64,000 nucleotides of DNA from Methanoregula sp. (GTDB lineage Archaea; Halobacteriota; Methanomicrobia; Methanomicrobiales; Methanospirillaceae). The stretch is taken from assembly GCA_026394605.1 (NCBI GenBank), contig JAPKXY010000030.1:35918-99917 (forward strand), read 5' to 3'. Within the stretch, counting starts at the first letter, position 1; each line of letters starts with the position of its first letter. This document shows positions 8,147 through 17,163 of the stretch, one piece after another. The translations under genes were made by a program, and so were the position numbers. The notes under the pieces are model-generated. The model was not told where the DNA came from. It was given only the letters and a program-made list of their open reading frames with translations, and searched no databases.

Positions 8147-8897
8147 GATATCGAGTAGGAGTTAAATACAATAAATATATAGGTTTTCCTCAAAAATTTA
8201 GATCATATAGACACTTTATATAGACTATTTTTTCTCAACCGCAGGAACATTCAAACCAGCTGCACCAGTTCTGCCCACAGAACGCCGCTATTAACCTTGA
8301 ACGAGAAGGAGTGCTTGAAACAGAATATCACCAACCTTCCGATTGACTATCCCCGTTAAAAAGCAAATATCAGTAAATGGATAAAAGTTTATAATCATGC
8401 CCCTTATCAAGGGTAAATGGGTTTTATCTCTTAAAACCAAGCTTTTGTAATGATTTGCTCATTGTTTTTCATACCCACATTCCTGAATTTCATAGACAAA
8501 TCCGAACGCGCGGGTACGAAGGCCCTTTAATTATTTATTAGTCTTGAACATAAAAACCACAAACCCGACCAATTTTTTCGAAGGAAAAAGGGGATTTTTA
8601 TGTCAATTCAAGCTGATTTGTGGGTGTTTTATTGACGTGTGGCCATTTTCCACCCAAATATTAAGGAATTGATACACGTTTCTTTGATCTGCTGTTAATT
8701 TTGATTAGGGTGGTAAAACACAGTTATTTTTAAAAAATATTTACTTGTAATGAACAATATGGAAGATTTTAAAACATAGGATCATTTTCCACCCTGTCTC
8801 AGATCCTATATCATTTGGGTGATCTAGTTAGTAAAATCCTATTTTTTGGGTGGAAAATCGTGATATGATTCTACACCCTTGCAGTACCCTAAGATAA
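8147..8897. other. Gene-free AT-rich region with TTTTCCACCC repeats
   Basis: About 750 bases without a credible gene, between the lipoprotein start and the 3' end of the primase gene. The right half holds repeated copies of ATTTTCCACCC, described separately. The left half shows nothing I can name. Confidence 0.5.
8645..8858. repeat. Dispersed 11-base iteron-like repeats
   Basis: Exact copies of ATTTTCCACCC lie at 8645-8655 and 8784-8794 on the plus strand, and an exact copy lies at 8848-8858 on the minus strand. A one-mismatch relative (GGGTGGTAAAA) is at 8708-8718. They are next to a replicative primase/helicase gene, so a replication origin or a site for an element-encoded protein is plausible. 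Confidence 0.5.
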
Positions 8898-11204
8898 TTA
8901 TTGTATGCTCGCTTGTGTTTCTTTTAAGAACTCAATCATATCCGTTCCATGTACAGTACTTTGCCGGACCCAGTCGAACTTCAGTAACTCTTTGTAGAAC
9001 AATTTCTTTCCTTTGGACGGGATTTCTTCAGATGCGCACCATCTTCCATATTCCGTCCATATATCTGTTTTGTTCATTTTTTGCCCGATGAGCTTCCTTT
9101 CTTTAATGAATCTGAGTACATCATCTTGTTGTTGATGATAATCCTCCAATGCCATCGTCATTTTATCACTGATTTTGAGATGACCAAGCTGTTTGTACTT
9201 ACGATACCCCTCTATAACCCACGAAAATATGCCAGCTGATTCTTCTTTTATCAGAATTTTGTGATAGAGGTCAATCTTTCGATCCCTTGGGATTGTCCTG
9301 GTAAAGGGGAATAATACAATCCTTCGCCACATTGCGTGTGTTGTATCGGTGATATTCGGAAGCTCATTAAGCATCAACCATAAATCAAACTGGGGATCGA
9401 TATTATCCCATTCCCCGTATAAGAATCTACATTTTATCAGCTCTCCCCCCGTGATTCTTTTCAGCAATTCCGTATCTAAAATCTTCATCTGGGATTTTGA
9501 TTTTTTATCGTCTGATGCTTCAGCTGCAATTACAAATCGTGCCCCTTTGAGAAGTGCAAGATCACTTCTCGGGTCCGTTACGGGTTTTACTGCAAAAGTA
9601 TCAAAGCTCGTTTGGGTTGCATAATCAGCGAATAGTGACGTTAGGACATTGAAGGTGGTGCTCTTCCCATTTTCACCTGCTCCATGAGCAAGGAATAATA
9701 CTTGCTGGGGATTTTTCTCAATGAATGTATATCCTACAGCAATTTGGAAAGCTTCAGCAAGCTCATCATCATCACCGAATATGAATTTAATGTGTTCTTC
9801 CCATTTTGGACATGTTGCTCCTGGAATATAATCCACGTTCATCTTTTTTGAGATCCGATAATCTCTGTTAAACGGTTCAAGCTGCATTGCCGCAAGATCA
9901 AATACCCCATTATTAAGCACGATTTTTTCCTGAAGATTATCGATATCTCTTTGTTCAATAGCAATTTGCGGTTCTGATGATGCTAGCTTGGTAATATTTG
10001 TAATCTTAGTAATTGTGTCAAGCTGTTTGAGATGATTGAAGAATTTCTCCCGGATATACTTGTCGTGGATACTAGGGAGCTCGCTCCACATATCCAGCAC
10101 CATTTTTTTCGTTAAATCCTGAACTTTGTTTGTTGTATCTATTTTGTATCGTCTCCCATCCCACACAAACCACTTATTCATTGTTTTGCAGAATAGGAGA
10201 GAATCACCAAATAAATCAGCAAACCGGTACGCAGCTCCATTTTCTGTAAGATGGTAGCCTTTCCATTGTTCTGCCACCTCTTTGTGTTGAATGTACTGAC
10301 CAACAACACTTTGAAGAGCATTCTTTATTGTAAGCTCTCCGTAAGTGAGCTGGCCCCGTTTAGCGTCCCATTTGGCCCGATAAAGTTTGGATTTTCTGAA
10401 TATCCTGTCAATTTGAACTGCATTTTTTGTATAGAATGCGAGATAATTACACAGAGCTTGATCGGCTTCTGATTGCGAGGGGTATTTTGAAAAATCACCA
10501 TTAATCAGGTCTCGGAAATGTTCGCGGTACTCCCGCTTCTTTGAGCTGTTAATGATCGATATTATCGTGTCATCTGATAGCTCATCTTTTTCAATGTTAG
10601 GAAATGTACTCGCCGGATCCGGTCTGGGTGAATCATCAATCTTACTGTACAGTGAATCGATTGCAGCTTGTGAAGCTCGAATCCACGTATATTGAGACAG
10701 GACATTGCCAGTGACAGTTAAATATCGCCCGGAATCGTACATTTCAATATTAGCTTTTCTTGATCGATTACCGGGTTTTTTTCCAATACATAGAATGTGG
10801 ATGCCCTTTCCGGATGGGGATATTTCTGCGTAGCTGTTAAATTGTTGGATATATCCTTCAATATCCGGATCAATCTCTCCATCATCATTTATCACGTGGT
10901 CAAAATCTACTCCAATAATATCCGAATCTTTCGTAAGAACGAATCCTATACCATTGAATCCATTTACTTTAAAAGATTGTACGGCAACCTCAAACGTACT
11001 CCACGTTCCGGAGTTTGTGGTATCGGCTTTATCTCCAGTAATGGGGTTGTAAGGTATTTTCGTCACCAGTCCATCTTTCGTCTCATTTCTCCAAATGATC
11101 CAGTTAGGGATCATTTTGATTTGATCCGGTATATTACCAAAGTTAACGAGGTCCACGTCGATTTTATCCGGATGAGGAATCCAAGATGCAATTACCTCTC
11201 CCAT
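8898..11204 (-). CDS. Primase-polymerase / SF3 helicase of plasmid or virus type
   Basis: The 768-residue protein has the two-part layout of mobile-element replication proteins. The N-terminal 200 residues resemble a PrimPol-type primase: GVDFDHV near residue 97 gives the acidic pair and SPSGKGIHIL near residue 128 gives the conserved S-x-H-type element. A linker of D5_N type follows. The helicase part has the Walker A motif GAGENGKST near residue 495 and a D5/SF3 core with AAEAS, TGGELI and MLNELPN. Such proteins unwind and prime the element's own replication origin. The ATG at 11204 follows a GGGTGG ribosome binding site and lies 12 bases after the 88-aa gene, forming an operon. It is the clearest sign of an integrated replicon. 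Confidence 0.85.
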   Translation of the reverse strand: MGEVIASWIPHPDKIDVDLVNFGNIPDQIKMIPNWIIWRNETKDGLVTKIPYNPITGDKADTTNSGTWSTFEVAVQSFKVNGFNGIGFVLTKDSDIIGVDFDHVINDDGEIDPDIEGYIQQFNSYAEISPSGKGIHILCIGKKPGNRSRKANIEMYDSGRYLTVTGNVLSQYTWIRASQAAIDSLYSKIDDSPRPDPASTFPNIEKDELSDDTIISIINSSKKREYREHFRDLINGDFSKYPSQSEADQALCNYLAFYTKNAVQIDRIFRKSKLYRAKWDAKRGQLTYGELTIKNALQSVVGQYIQHKEVAEQWKGYHLTENGAAYRFADLFGDSLLFCKTMNKWFVWDGRRYKIDTTNKVQDLTKKMVLDMWSELPSIHDKYIREKFFNHLKQLDTITKITNITKLASSEPQIAIEQRDIDNLQEKIVLNNGVFDLAAMQLEPFNRDYRISKKMNVDYIPGATCPKWEEHIKFIFGDDDELAEAFQIAVGYTFIEKNPQQVLFLAHGAGENGKSTTFNVLTSLFADYATQTSFDTFAVKPVTDPRSDLALLKGARFVIAAEASDDKKSKSQMKILDTELLKRITGGELIKCRFLYGEWDNIDPQFDLWLMLNELPNITDTTHAMWRRIVLFPFTRTIPRDRKIDLYHKILIKEESAGIFSWVIEGYRKYKQLGHLKISDKMTMALEDYHQQQDDVLRFIKERKLIGQKMNKTDIWTEYGRWCASEEIPSKGKKLFYKELLKFDWVRQSTVHGTDMIEFLKETQASIQ

Positions 11205-11216
11205 TTTCCCACCCTT

Positions 11217-11483
11217 TTAGACTCTATAAATCCGTTCACAATCACCCGGTATATCATCTGGGAACCAGGCATCTCTTCCAATGATGATGAACTCCTCATA
11301 TTCAACGACCTTTTCTGCGTCATATTTTGAAAACAGATACGATATCATCGGATCATAACTGAAGGCGGGCGCAAGTTGGTTAACCACATTTGCAGCTAGT
11401 CGATTGACGTATTCGCCAGTAATTTCGCCTTCTTCCATCGAAATATCAAGTAATTGGTCACAATCAGATTCGGTCATCGTCAA
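11217..11483 (-). CDS. Acidic protein of unknown function, partner of the RHH gene
   Basis: An 88-residue acidic protein I cannot assign. It overlaps the end of the upstream RHH gene by about 20 bases and ends 12 bases before the primase start, so all three genes look co-transcribed. The TTG at 11483 has GAGG at good spacing; an ATG at 11477 is the alternative. Placement after an RHH regulator is typical of toxin-antitoxin pairs, but no toxin fold is recognisable. Confidence 0.55.
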   Translation of the reverse strand: MTMTESDCDQLLDISMEEGEITGEYVNRLAANVVNQLAPAFSYDPMISYLFSKYDAEKVVEYEEFIIIGRDAWFPDDIPGDCERIYRV

Positions 11484-11616
11484 AACCGCGCCTCTGATCT
11501 TTGCATTGTAGCATCTGTTTTACAACTTCGGTAATCGTCTTTGACTCTTTTTCAGAAATCGCTTTAATTTCATCAGCAACTTCTGATCTAACCATTATGG
11601 AGGTATATGAAGCCAT
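11464..11616 (-). CDS. Ribbon-helix-helix DNA-binding protein
   Basis: The 50-residue protein has the size and pattern of an RHH repressor. A short N-terminal beta strand (YTSIMVRSE) is followed by two helices (VADEIKAISEKES and TITEVVKQML). I start it at the ATG at 11616, where GGTGAT lies seven bases upstream; an earlier in-frame start exists but is less likely. A 14-base perfect palindrome lies in its leader, a likely autoregulatory operator. It heads the operon with the 88-aa protein and the primase, so it probably controls replication gene expression of the element. Confidence 0.65.
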   Translation of the reverse strand: MASYTSIMVRSEVADEIKAISEKESKTITEVVKQMLQCKDQRRGFDDDRI

Positions 11617-11628
11617 TTTTATAATCAC

Positions 11629-11642
11629 CATACATATGTATG
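11629..11642. promoter_or_regulatory. Perfect 14-base palindrome upstream of the RHH gene
   Basis: CATACATATGTATG reads the same on both strands and ends 13 bases before the RHH start codon. Position and symmetry fit an operator bound by the RHH dimer. No experimental basis. Confidence 0.45.
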
Positions 11643-11903
11643 TAAGTAACAATGGATATAGATCTCCCTTCCCTCCAATCTCGCCAACCAGGATTTCTCA
11701 CATCAGTCCCCATTTTGGACATTTGAGGCATATTCCAATTCCTTGAATTCACTTCTTTTCTCTTCCTTCTGGTCGATATCAATTTCATCAACCGCTACTC
11801 AGAGCGTTTCGCAAGTATAAAACCGTATGGGTTGGATTTGAGCCCAGATAGCAAAACAGGAGATTTTATGAATTTAAATTAATTGTTAAATAAAAAAGTT
11901 TTT

Positions 11904-12080
11904 CTCAGATCTCAGCAGCTCTGAGTACATGAAAATACTCAGATCTCAGCAGCCCTCAATAGGATGCAAACACTCAGATCTCAGCAGCTCTCAGTACATG
12001 CAAATACCAAGATCTCAGCAGCTCTCAGTACATGCAAATCTCAGTACATGCATACGCTCAGATCTCAGCTCACAGCTCAG
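11904..12080. repeat. Tandem iteron-like array of 34-35-base units
   Basis: Four units begin at 11904, 11938, 11973 and about 12007, with the consensus CTCAGATCTCAGCAGCTCTC followed by AGTACATGCAAATA. Two partial units follow (12040-12056 and 12057-12080). Units touch without unique spacers, so this is not a CRISPR array. The array lies between the RHH-primase operon and the 175-aa gene. Iterons of a replication origin or partition sites are the best guess. Confidence 0.8.
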
Positions 12081-12170
12081 ACTTATCATAAACGCAGCCC
12101 AGGTATTTTTCTTGAATTAATATGGGTGCACGTACCCCTATCTCTATAATAAAAAATTGTTTATGTAATT

Positions 12171-12698
12171 TTACTCATCAACGAAGAACTGATCACCAAT
12201 CGGTTGAGGTAGGTCAGGGATGTTTATTGTATACATGCTTGAGGTAAGCGATACGAGCCCTTCCTTCAATGCTATTCTCATCAGGTCTGCTCGTAGCTTA
12301 CTGCATATGATGATGCTGTCCTTCCAGCTACCTGTCGTTGAGTTCCATCCGCTTACTGCGATCTCCCACCATCCTCTAAATACATCAAACAACTCTTTAT
12401 AATTCCTGACAACTCTCTTCCTTTCTTGTTCTGGTATTTGTTGTTGTGGTCTTGGAATGGGGGTAATATAATCGGATGGTTTCTTTGGTAATGGAACTGC
12501 AACCCATATTCCATCTTTACCCCATTGGTCAGCCATCCATTTTCCCTGAACATCCAACATAGCCGATTCAAAACTCATGATAATATCGATTTCTTTTATA
12601 ATGGCATACGAATCGTAAATATAGGTAAATGATGCCATTATGGTTCCCAGGCTTTCCCTCATGTCTGATATATCGATTTTGCTTTTTTCGATTGACAA
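12171..12698 (-). CDS. Protein of unknown function
   Basis: A 175-residue protein without a family I recognise. It has no signal or membrane segment. A Pro-rich linker in the middle (around residues 73-90) separates two mostly helical halves, with FRGWWEIAVSGW near residue 110. The TTG start at 12698 is supported by AGGTGA with four bases of spacing. That site overlaps the stop of the 56-aa gene upstream, so the two are translationally linked. Confidence 0.55.
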   Translation of the reverse strand: MSIEKSKIDISDMRESLGTIMASFTYIYDSYAIIKEIDIIMSFESAMLDVQGKWMADQWGKDGIWVAVPLPKKPSDYITPIPRPQQQIPEQERKRVVRNYKELFDVFRGWWEIAVSGWNSTTGSWKDSIIICSKLRADLMRIALKEGLVSLTSSMYTINIPDLPQPIGDQFFVDE

Positions 12699-12702
12699 TC
12701 TC

Positions 12703-12873
12703 TCACCTTAATCCGCAAGCTTTCATAAATTTTTCTCGAGAGAAAAGGGGATTATCCGCGGCAAAAAGTATCGCATATTTCCTTGCAACCTTTTCTCTTG
12801 CTGCCACTGGTTTGATTCTTCTGATTATTCCGGCAAATTCCTGATAATGCCGGCGTTGATATTTAGGACGAAT
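12703..12873 (-). CDS. Small basic protein with an apparent ATT start
   Basis: A 56-residue basic protein with a coherent sequence, including AAREKVARKYAILFAADNPL and ending FSREKFMKACGLR. This resembles the short helical proteins common in phage and plasmid genomes that contain an F-A-x-D-N-P-x-F segment. No ATG, GTG or TTG precedes the conserved part. The frame begins after a TAA, and AGGTGA lies four bases before an ATT codon at 12873-12871. The next gene uses the identical AGGTGA plus four-base spacing before its TTG, which supports ATT as the initiator. The stop is at 12703, just before the start of the 175-aa gene. Confidence 0.55.
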   Translation of the reverse strand: MRPKYQRRHYQEFAGIIRRIKPVAAREKVARKYAILFAADNPLFSREKFMKACGLR

Positions 12874-12965
12874 TATATCACCTAATTAATATATATTTAT
12901 CCTAGAATAAAAATGTAGCACAAAAGAATGAGCGATTATAAGGCGTTATAAGCCAATAAAAAAGA

Positions 12966-14408
12966 TTATCTCGTTGTAAAAATAGTGCGTTTTTTAGGTG
13001 ATTTTTCCCTTATAGTAATTTTTTCATCATCATTCCCAATCGTGATATTTGCTAATTGCTCTGGCGATATAAGTGATGGTGATTTCTTAGGAGCAACAGG
13101 TGATGGTTCCCGCGGCGCTTGTAATCGTGGGATATTCTTGATACCAGAAATCTCATCCACCTTATCCACCACTTTAAATCTCTTGATCAGTTCTTCAGTC
13201 ATTGTATTCTTCCACTGCTGGAACTCTTCACGGAGCGTTTGGTTTTCTGACCGTATTTCCATCAATTTTTGTTTTAATTCGATATTTTCAATATGAATAT
13301 CCTGGGTTTTCTCCCGGATATTCTTCATCTCCTCTTTTGTTTTCACAATCTCTTCGACATTATCGTCATAAATCCTGAGGTACGGTTCGCCTTTAAGATA
13401 TATTTCCAACATTTTTTCCAAAACTGGTCGATTATATGTCCTTTCTAACGTCGATAGATGGCCGGTAAAAAACTTTATATAGAACTCAGGAATCCCAGAA
13501 TACCCTAAATTTGTGACAAAATATTTGCGGAAAAGATGAAAATGGATTGTTGATCTTCCGGTGTCCTGGTCTTTTCTCATCAATCCCGATTTGTAAAGAG
13601 CTGTTTTTAAAATATTTTCGGCGTTGTTCTTACCAAATGTGAAAATGCGGGCATCATCTTTTGATGTTTTCACACGGAAACGGCCACGGCTACGCCCTAT
13701 AATATAATCCGTGTATTTCTCTCGTATTGCTAGCCATTGTTTGAGAAGTTCTACAGCCTCTTTATTTATGAACGTGGTACGAGAATGAACATTTTTGGTA
13801 CCCGTGCCATTCTTTTTCCGCCCTTTTAAAGATATAATCCCATAAGTATCATGGATTTTTACATCATCAAGCGTGAGGTTCAATGCTTCACCCAACCTCA
13901 ATCCTGATGACACGATTAGCATGATAAGAGTCTTTAGCTTCAGGTCTGCAACGTTGAGTATCTGCCGTATTTTTTCTTTCGTCAGGTCATCCTCTTCTGA
14001 TATAGGCCCGCCAGAACTAATTTTATTTCGCAGGTTTTTCTCTTGTTTTCTCGTCAGCTCAACGTTGTTATAGAGCATGAGCTCTTTCACGGCATTTAGG
14101 TAATACGATGACGTAGTAGGTGCGTATAATTTCTCACAAGTGTTCCCAAAATGAATCAAGTCAGCTAAGTAATCCCTTTTCTCCCGAAAATAACGGTCAG
14201 CAAAATCTTCAAATTTTTCCTTCTCTTTTTCAGAAACTCTTTTTCCTTTCCGCGTGAAACCGTATGTGAATGAAAGAAAAGCTATTACACCGGAATAATA
14301 GCTCGATCTCGTTGAACTCACACTATACTGGCCGAGAAAGGAAGCAATCCGTGCCATGCTGGTCAATGGGTGCGTCATCTTATAAAACTTTGTATAAAAA
14401 TACCACAT
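12966..14408 (-). CDS. Tyrosine recombinase (integrase) with C-terminal coiled coil
   Basis: The 480-residue protein is a full-length tyrosine recombinase. The N-terminal 130 residues are helical and fit a core-binding domain. Catalytic residues are visible: Arg in SSGLRLGEALNL near residue 170, Lys in SLKGRKKNGTG, His-x-x-Arg in HLFRKYF near 298, GHLS near 319, and Tyr in ERTYNRP near 329. After residue 360 a long charged coiled coil and a Pro/Ser-rich, basic tail follow, which is unusual for the family. The first ATG is at 14408; another at 14378 is equally possible. It is divergent from alaS with only 13 bases (or 43) between start codons. It most likely integrated the element to its left. 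Confidence 0.85.
   Translation of the reverse strand: MWYFYTKFYKMTHPLTSMARIASFLGQYSVSSTRSSYYSGVIAFLSFTYGFTRKGKRVSEKEKEKFEDFADRYFREKRDYLADLIHFGNTCEKLYAPTTSSYYLNAVKELMLYNNVELTRKQEKNLRNKISSGGPISEEDDLTKEKIRQILNVADLKLKTLIMLIVSSGLRLGEALNLTLDDVKIHDTYGIISLKGRKKNGTGTKNVHSRTTFINKEAVELLKQWLAIREKYTDYIIGRSRGRFRVKTSKDDARIFTFGKNNAENILKTALYKSGLMRKDQDTGRSTIHFHLFRKYFVTNLGYSGIPEFYIKFFTGHLSTLERTYNRPVLEKMLEIYLKGEPYLRIYDDNVEEIVKTKEEMKNIREKTQDIHIENIELKQKLMEIRSENQTLREEFQQWKNTMTEELIKRFKVVDKVDEISGIKNIPRLQAPREPSPVAPKKSPSLISPEQLANITIGNDDEKITIREKSPKKRTIFTTR
14391..14400 (+). promoter_or_regulatory. TATA box of alaS
   Basis: TATAAAAATA lies about 27 bases before the ATG at 14422, the usual archaeal distance to a transcription start. 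Transcription should therefore begin at or next to that ATG, giving a leaderless or very short-leader mRNA. The box lies inside the 5' coding end of the divergent integrase gene. Confidence 0.55.
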
Positions 14409-14421
14409 GGACGTGTATTTA

Positions 14422-17163
14422 ATGCTCGAAGAAGAGTACCAGATCGATTATTTTAAAACACAGGGCCTGACCCGGAAGGTATGCAGGAGTTGCAGTTCAG
14501 CGTTCTGGACACGGTAGTCCTCCCGCGAGATCTGTGGCGACGCTCCCTGCGAACCCTACAATTTTATCGGCAACCCGGTTTTTTCCTGCAGCACACTCGA
14601 TAGCATGAGGGAAGCGTTCCTATCATTTTTTGAAAAAAACGGGCACACCCGCATCGCACGGTATCCGGTAGTTGCACGGTGGCGGGATGATATTTATCTT
14701 ACCATCGCTTCGATTGCTGACTTCCAGCCTTTTGTTACCGCCGGAATAGTGCCCCCGCCAGCAAACCCGCTTACGATCTCCCAGCCCTGCATCCGGTTAA
14801 ATGATCTCGATTCTGTCGGGAGATCGGGACGGCACCTCACGATGTTCGAGATGATGGCGCACCATGCCTTCAATTCCCCGACCGATGAGGTGTACTGGAA
14901 GAACCGAACGGTCGAGCTCTGCGACCAGTTCCTCCAGTCCATCGGTGCTGACCTCAACCGCGTGACCTACAAGGAACACCCGTGGATAGGTGGAGGCAAC
15001 GCCGGTCCGAGTCTCGAAATACTTATCGGGGGGCTGGAAGTCGCGACGCTCGTTTTTATGAGCCTCGGCAGACAGAAGACCGGACAACCGGGGATCGATC
15101 TGAACGGGGAAATGTATTATCCGATGAAGACACGGATTGTCGATACAGGTTACGGGCTTGAACGGCTGGTCTGGGCATCGAAGGGTTCACCCACGATTTA
15201 TGATGCTGTCTTTCCCGAAATGGTGAGCCGGGTGATGAGCGCTGCGGGTCTCTCCCACATGCTGGAGAACAAGGAGTTCACGAAAATCCTCGCGCTCAAC
15301 GCGAAATATGCCGGGCTCATGGATATCTCCAGCTCCAACCTCTACCAGCTAAGGAAAAAGGTTGCAGCGTCAATCGATGTGCCGCTCGATAAGCTGGACC
15401 GTATGATCACCCCGATGGAGAAGGTGTATGCTATTGTCGACCACACCCGCTGCCTTGCCTATATGCTCGGGGACTGCATCGTCCCCTCCAATGTCAGGGA
15501 GGGCTACCTCGCACGGCTCGTCATCCGGCGGACGCTGCGGATGATGAACGAGCTGAAACTACAGGACAACCTTGCCGACCTGATCGAGAAGCAGATGCGC
15601 ATTGTCGGCTTTAAATCCTTTGAACAGGACATCGCTGTTGTTCGCGAGATCGTTGACCGCGAAGTCGAGAAATATGCCACAACCCTCGATCGCGGTACAC
15701 GAATCGTCCAGAAGATTGCAAAGACCTACAAAGCCAAGAGCCAGCGCGTTCCGATGAGCGAGATCATCACCCTGTACGACTCCCATGGCATTCCGCCAGA
15801 AATGATCAAGGATATTGCGACAAACGAAGGTGCGGTTGTCGATCTCCCTGACAATTTCTATTCGCAGATTGCGCAAATGCACTCCGAATCGAAAAAGGAA
15901 GAGGGGGAGGATGCACAGGCAAAATACCTGGAACGGGTGCAGGGGCTTCCATCAACGAAGAAACTCTACTACGAACAACCTGCCGATATCGAATTTGAGG
16001 GAGTCGTGCTTGACTTTTTTGACGGGTTTGTGGTCATGGACCAGACCCTCTTTTACCCGGAGGGCGGTGGGCAGCCCTCGGATACCGGTACGCTGGTCTC
16101 CGCTGAGAGCATGGTCCGTGTTGATGGCGCGCTCAAGATCGGGGAGGTGATCCTCCACCACATCAGTGGGGGTGTCCTGAAGCGCGGTGACCGCGTTAAG
16201 GGGATGGTCGATGAGGAGCGGCGCTGGTCGTTGATGCGCCACCACACTGCAACGCATATCCTGCTCCATGCTGTAAAAGAGGTACTTGGCGTCCACATCC
16301 ACCAGGCGGGGGCGCAGAAAGGGCAAGAAAGCTCGCGGCTCGATATCCGGCACTTCAAGCATATCACCATGGATGAGATGCGTCAGATCGAGATCGCCGC
16401 CAACCGCATGATCATGGCAAGCCAGCCGGTCGAGATCGCTGTGGAGGACCGGACCCGGGCAGAGCAGAAATACGGTTTTATTCTCTACCAGGGGGGTGTT
16501 CCTCCCGGTCGGGACATTCGCGTCGTAAAAGTCGCCGGCGACATCGAAGCCTGCGCGGGCACGCACTGCAGGAATACCGGGGAAGTTGGTGTGGTCAAAC
16601 TCATCCGTGTTGAGCATATCCAGGACGGCATTGAACGGATCGAGTTTGCAGCTGGTATCGCTGCACTGTATTATATGCAGCACCTTGAGCAAATTGTCAA
16701 TTCTTCAGCTGATGTACTCTCCGTCCAGCAGGAAAACCTGCCGGCTACGGTGACGCGGTTTTTTACTGAATGGAAGGACTTAAAAAAAGAGATCGAACGC
16801 TTAAGCCGGACTCTGGTGGAGATCGAGACAAAAAACCTGGTTGCCGAATCGATCGGGGGAATATCAGTTGTTATTAAGCGTCTGGATCTTCCTGCACGCG
16901 AACTTTCAGCCATTGCCATCGGGGTATCGGCAAACGGCGGTGTTGCACTCCTTGCGGGCAGCACCGAGAGCGCCCGTGTGGTGCTCGCATCAGGCGACTC
17001 CCGTGTGAATGCCGGAGAAATCATCGGGCAGGTCTGCCTCCTCCTTGGTGGCAAGGGTGGAGGTAAGCCGACACTTGCGCAGGGCGGCGGGCCGAATGTG
17101 GCGCAGATCGACTTTGCATTGAAGGTCGGGCGCGAACGGATTATTGCAGCACTTCATGGCTGA
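14422..17163 (+). CDS. alaS: Alanyl-tRNA synthetase with in-frame TAG at codon 32
   Basis: This is archaeal AlaRS, which charges tRNA-Ala and edits misacylated tRNA. From the ATG at 14422 the reading is 913 codons, the usual archaeal length. It includes the N-terminal Cys motif CRSC...CGDAPC, the class II catalytic core (RYPVVARWRDD, FEMMAHHAFN), the editing motif RHHTATHILLHAV and the C-terminal DHHA1 region with GKGGGKPTLAQGGG. Codon 32, at 14515-14517, is TAG inside the N-terminal Cys motif, and the frame continues without a shift. The first ATG after it is at 14605 and would give an 852-residue enzyme without the N-terminal module. Possibilities are a true nonsense mutation with downstream initiation, readthrough or recoding, or a sequencing error. 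Confidence 0.9.

Larger units (their letters stand above)
3565..14408. mobile_element. Probable integrated replicon (plasmid- or virus-like), borders not resolved
   Basis: An AT-rich block between core genes carries two tyrosine recombinases, a PrimPol/SF3 replication protein, an RHH regulator, iteron-like repeats and many orphan genes. That set defines an integrated replicon. The right border is probably at the integrase/alaS junction. The left border may be anywhere between 1064 and 4321. I found no convincing pair of attachment repeats and no structural (capsid) gene. Confidence 0.6.

Noticed and set aside
11588..11791. 67-codon frame overlapping the RHH leader on the minus strand
   Set aside because: It reads through the RHH start region in another frame and crosses the palindrome; no start signal or motif supports it.
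11904..12080. CRISPR array
   Set aside because: Units of 34-35 bases are contiguous with no unique spacers, and no cas gene is in the window.
15952..16692. 246-codon open frame antisense to alaS
   Set aside because: It lies entirely opposite a strongly conserved alaS region and has no ribosome binding site; GC-rich genes often leave such shadows.
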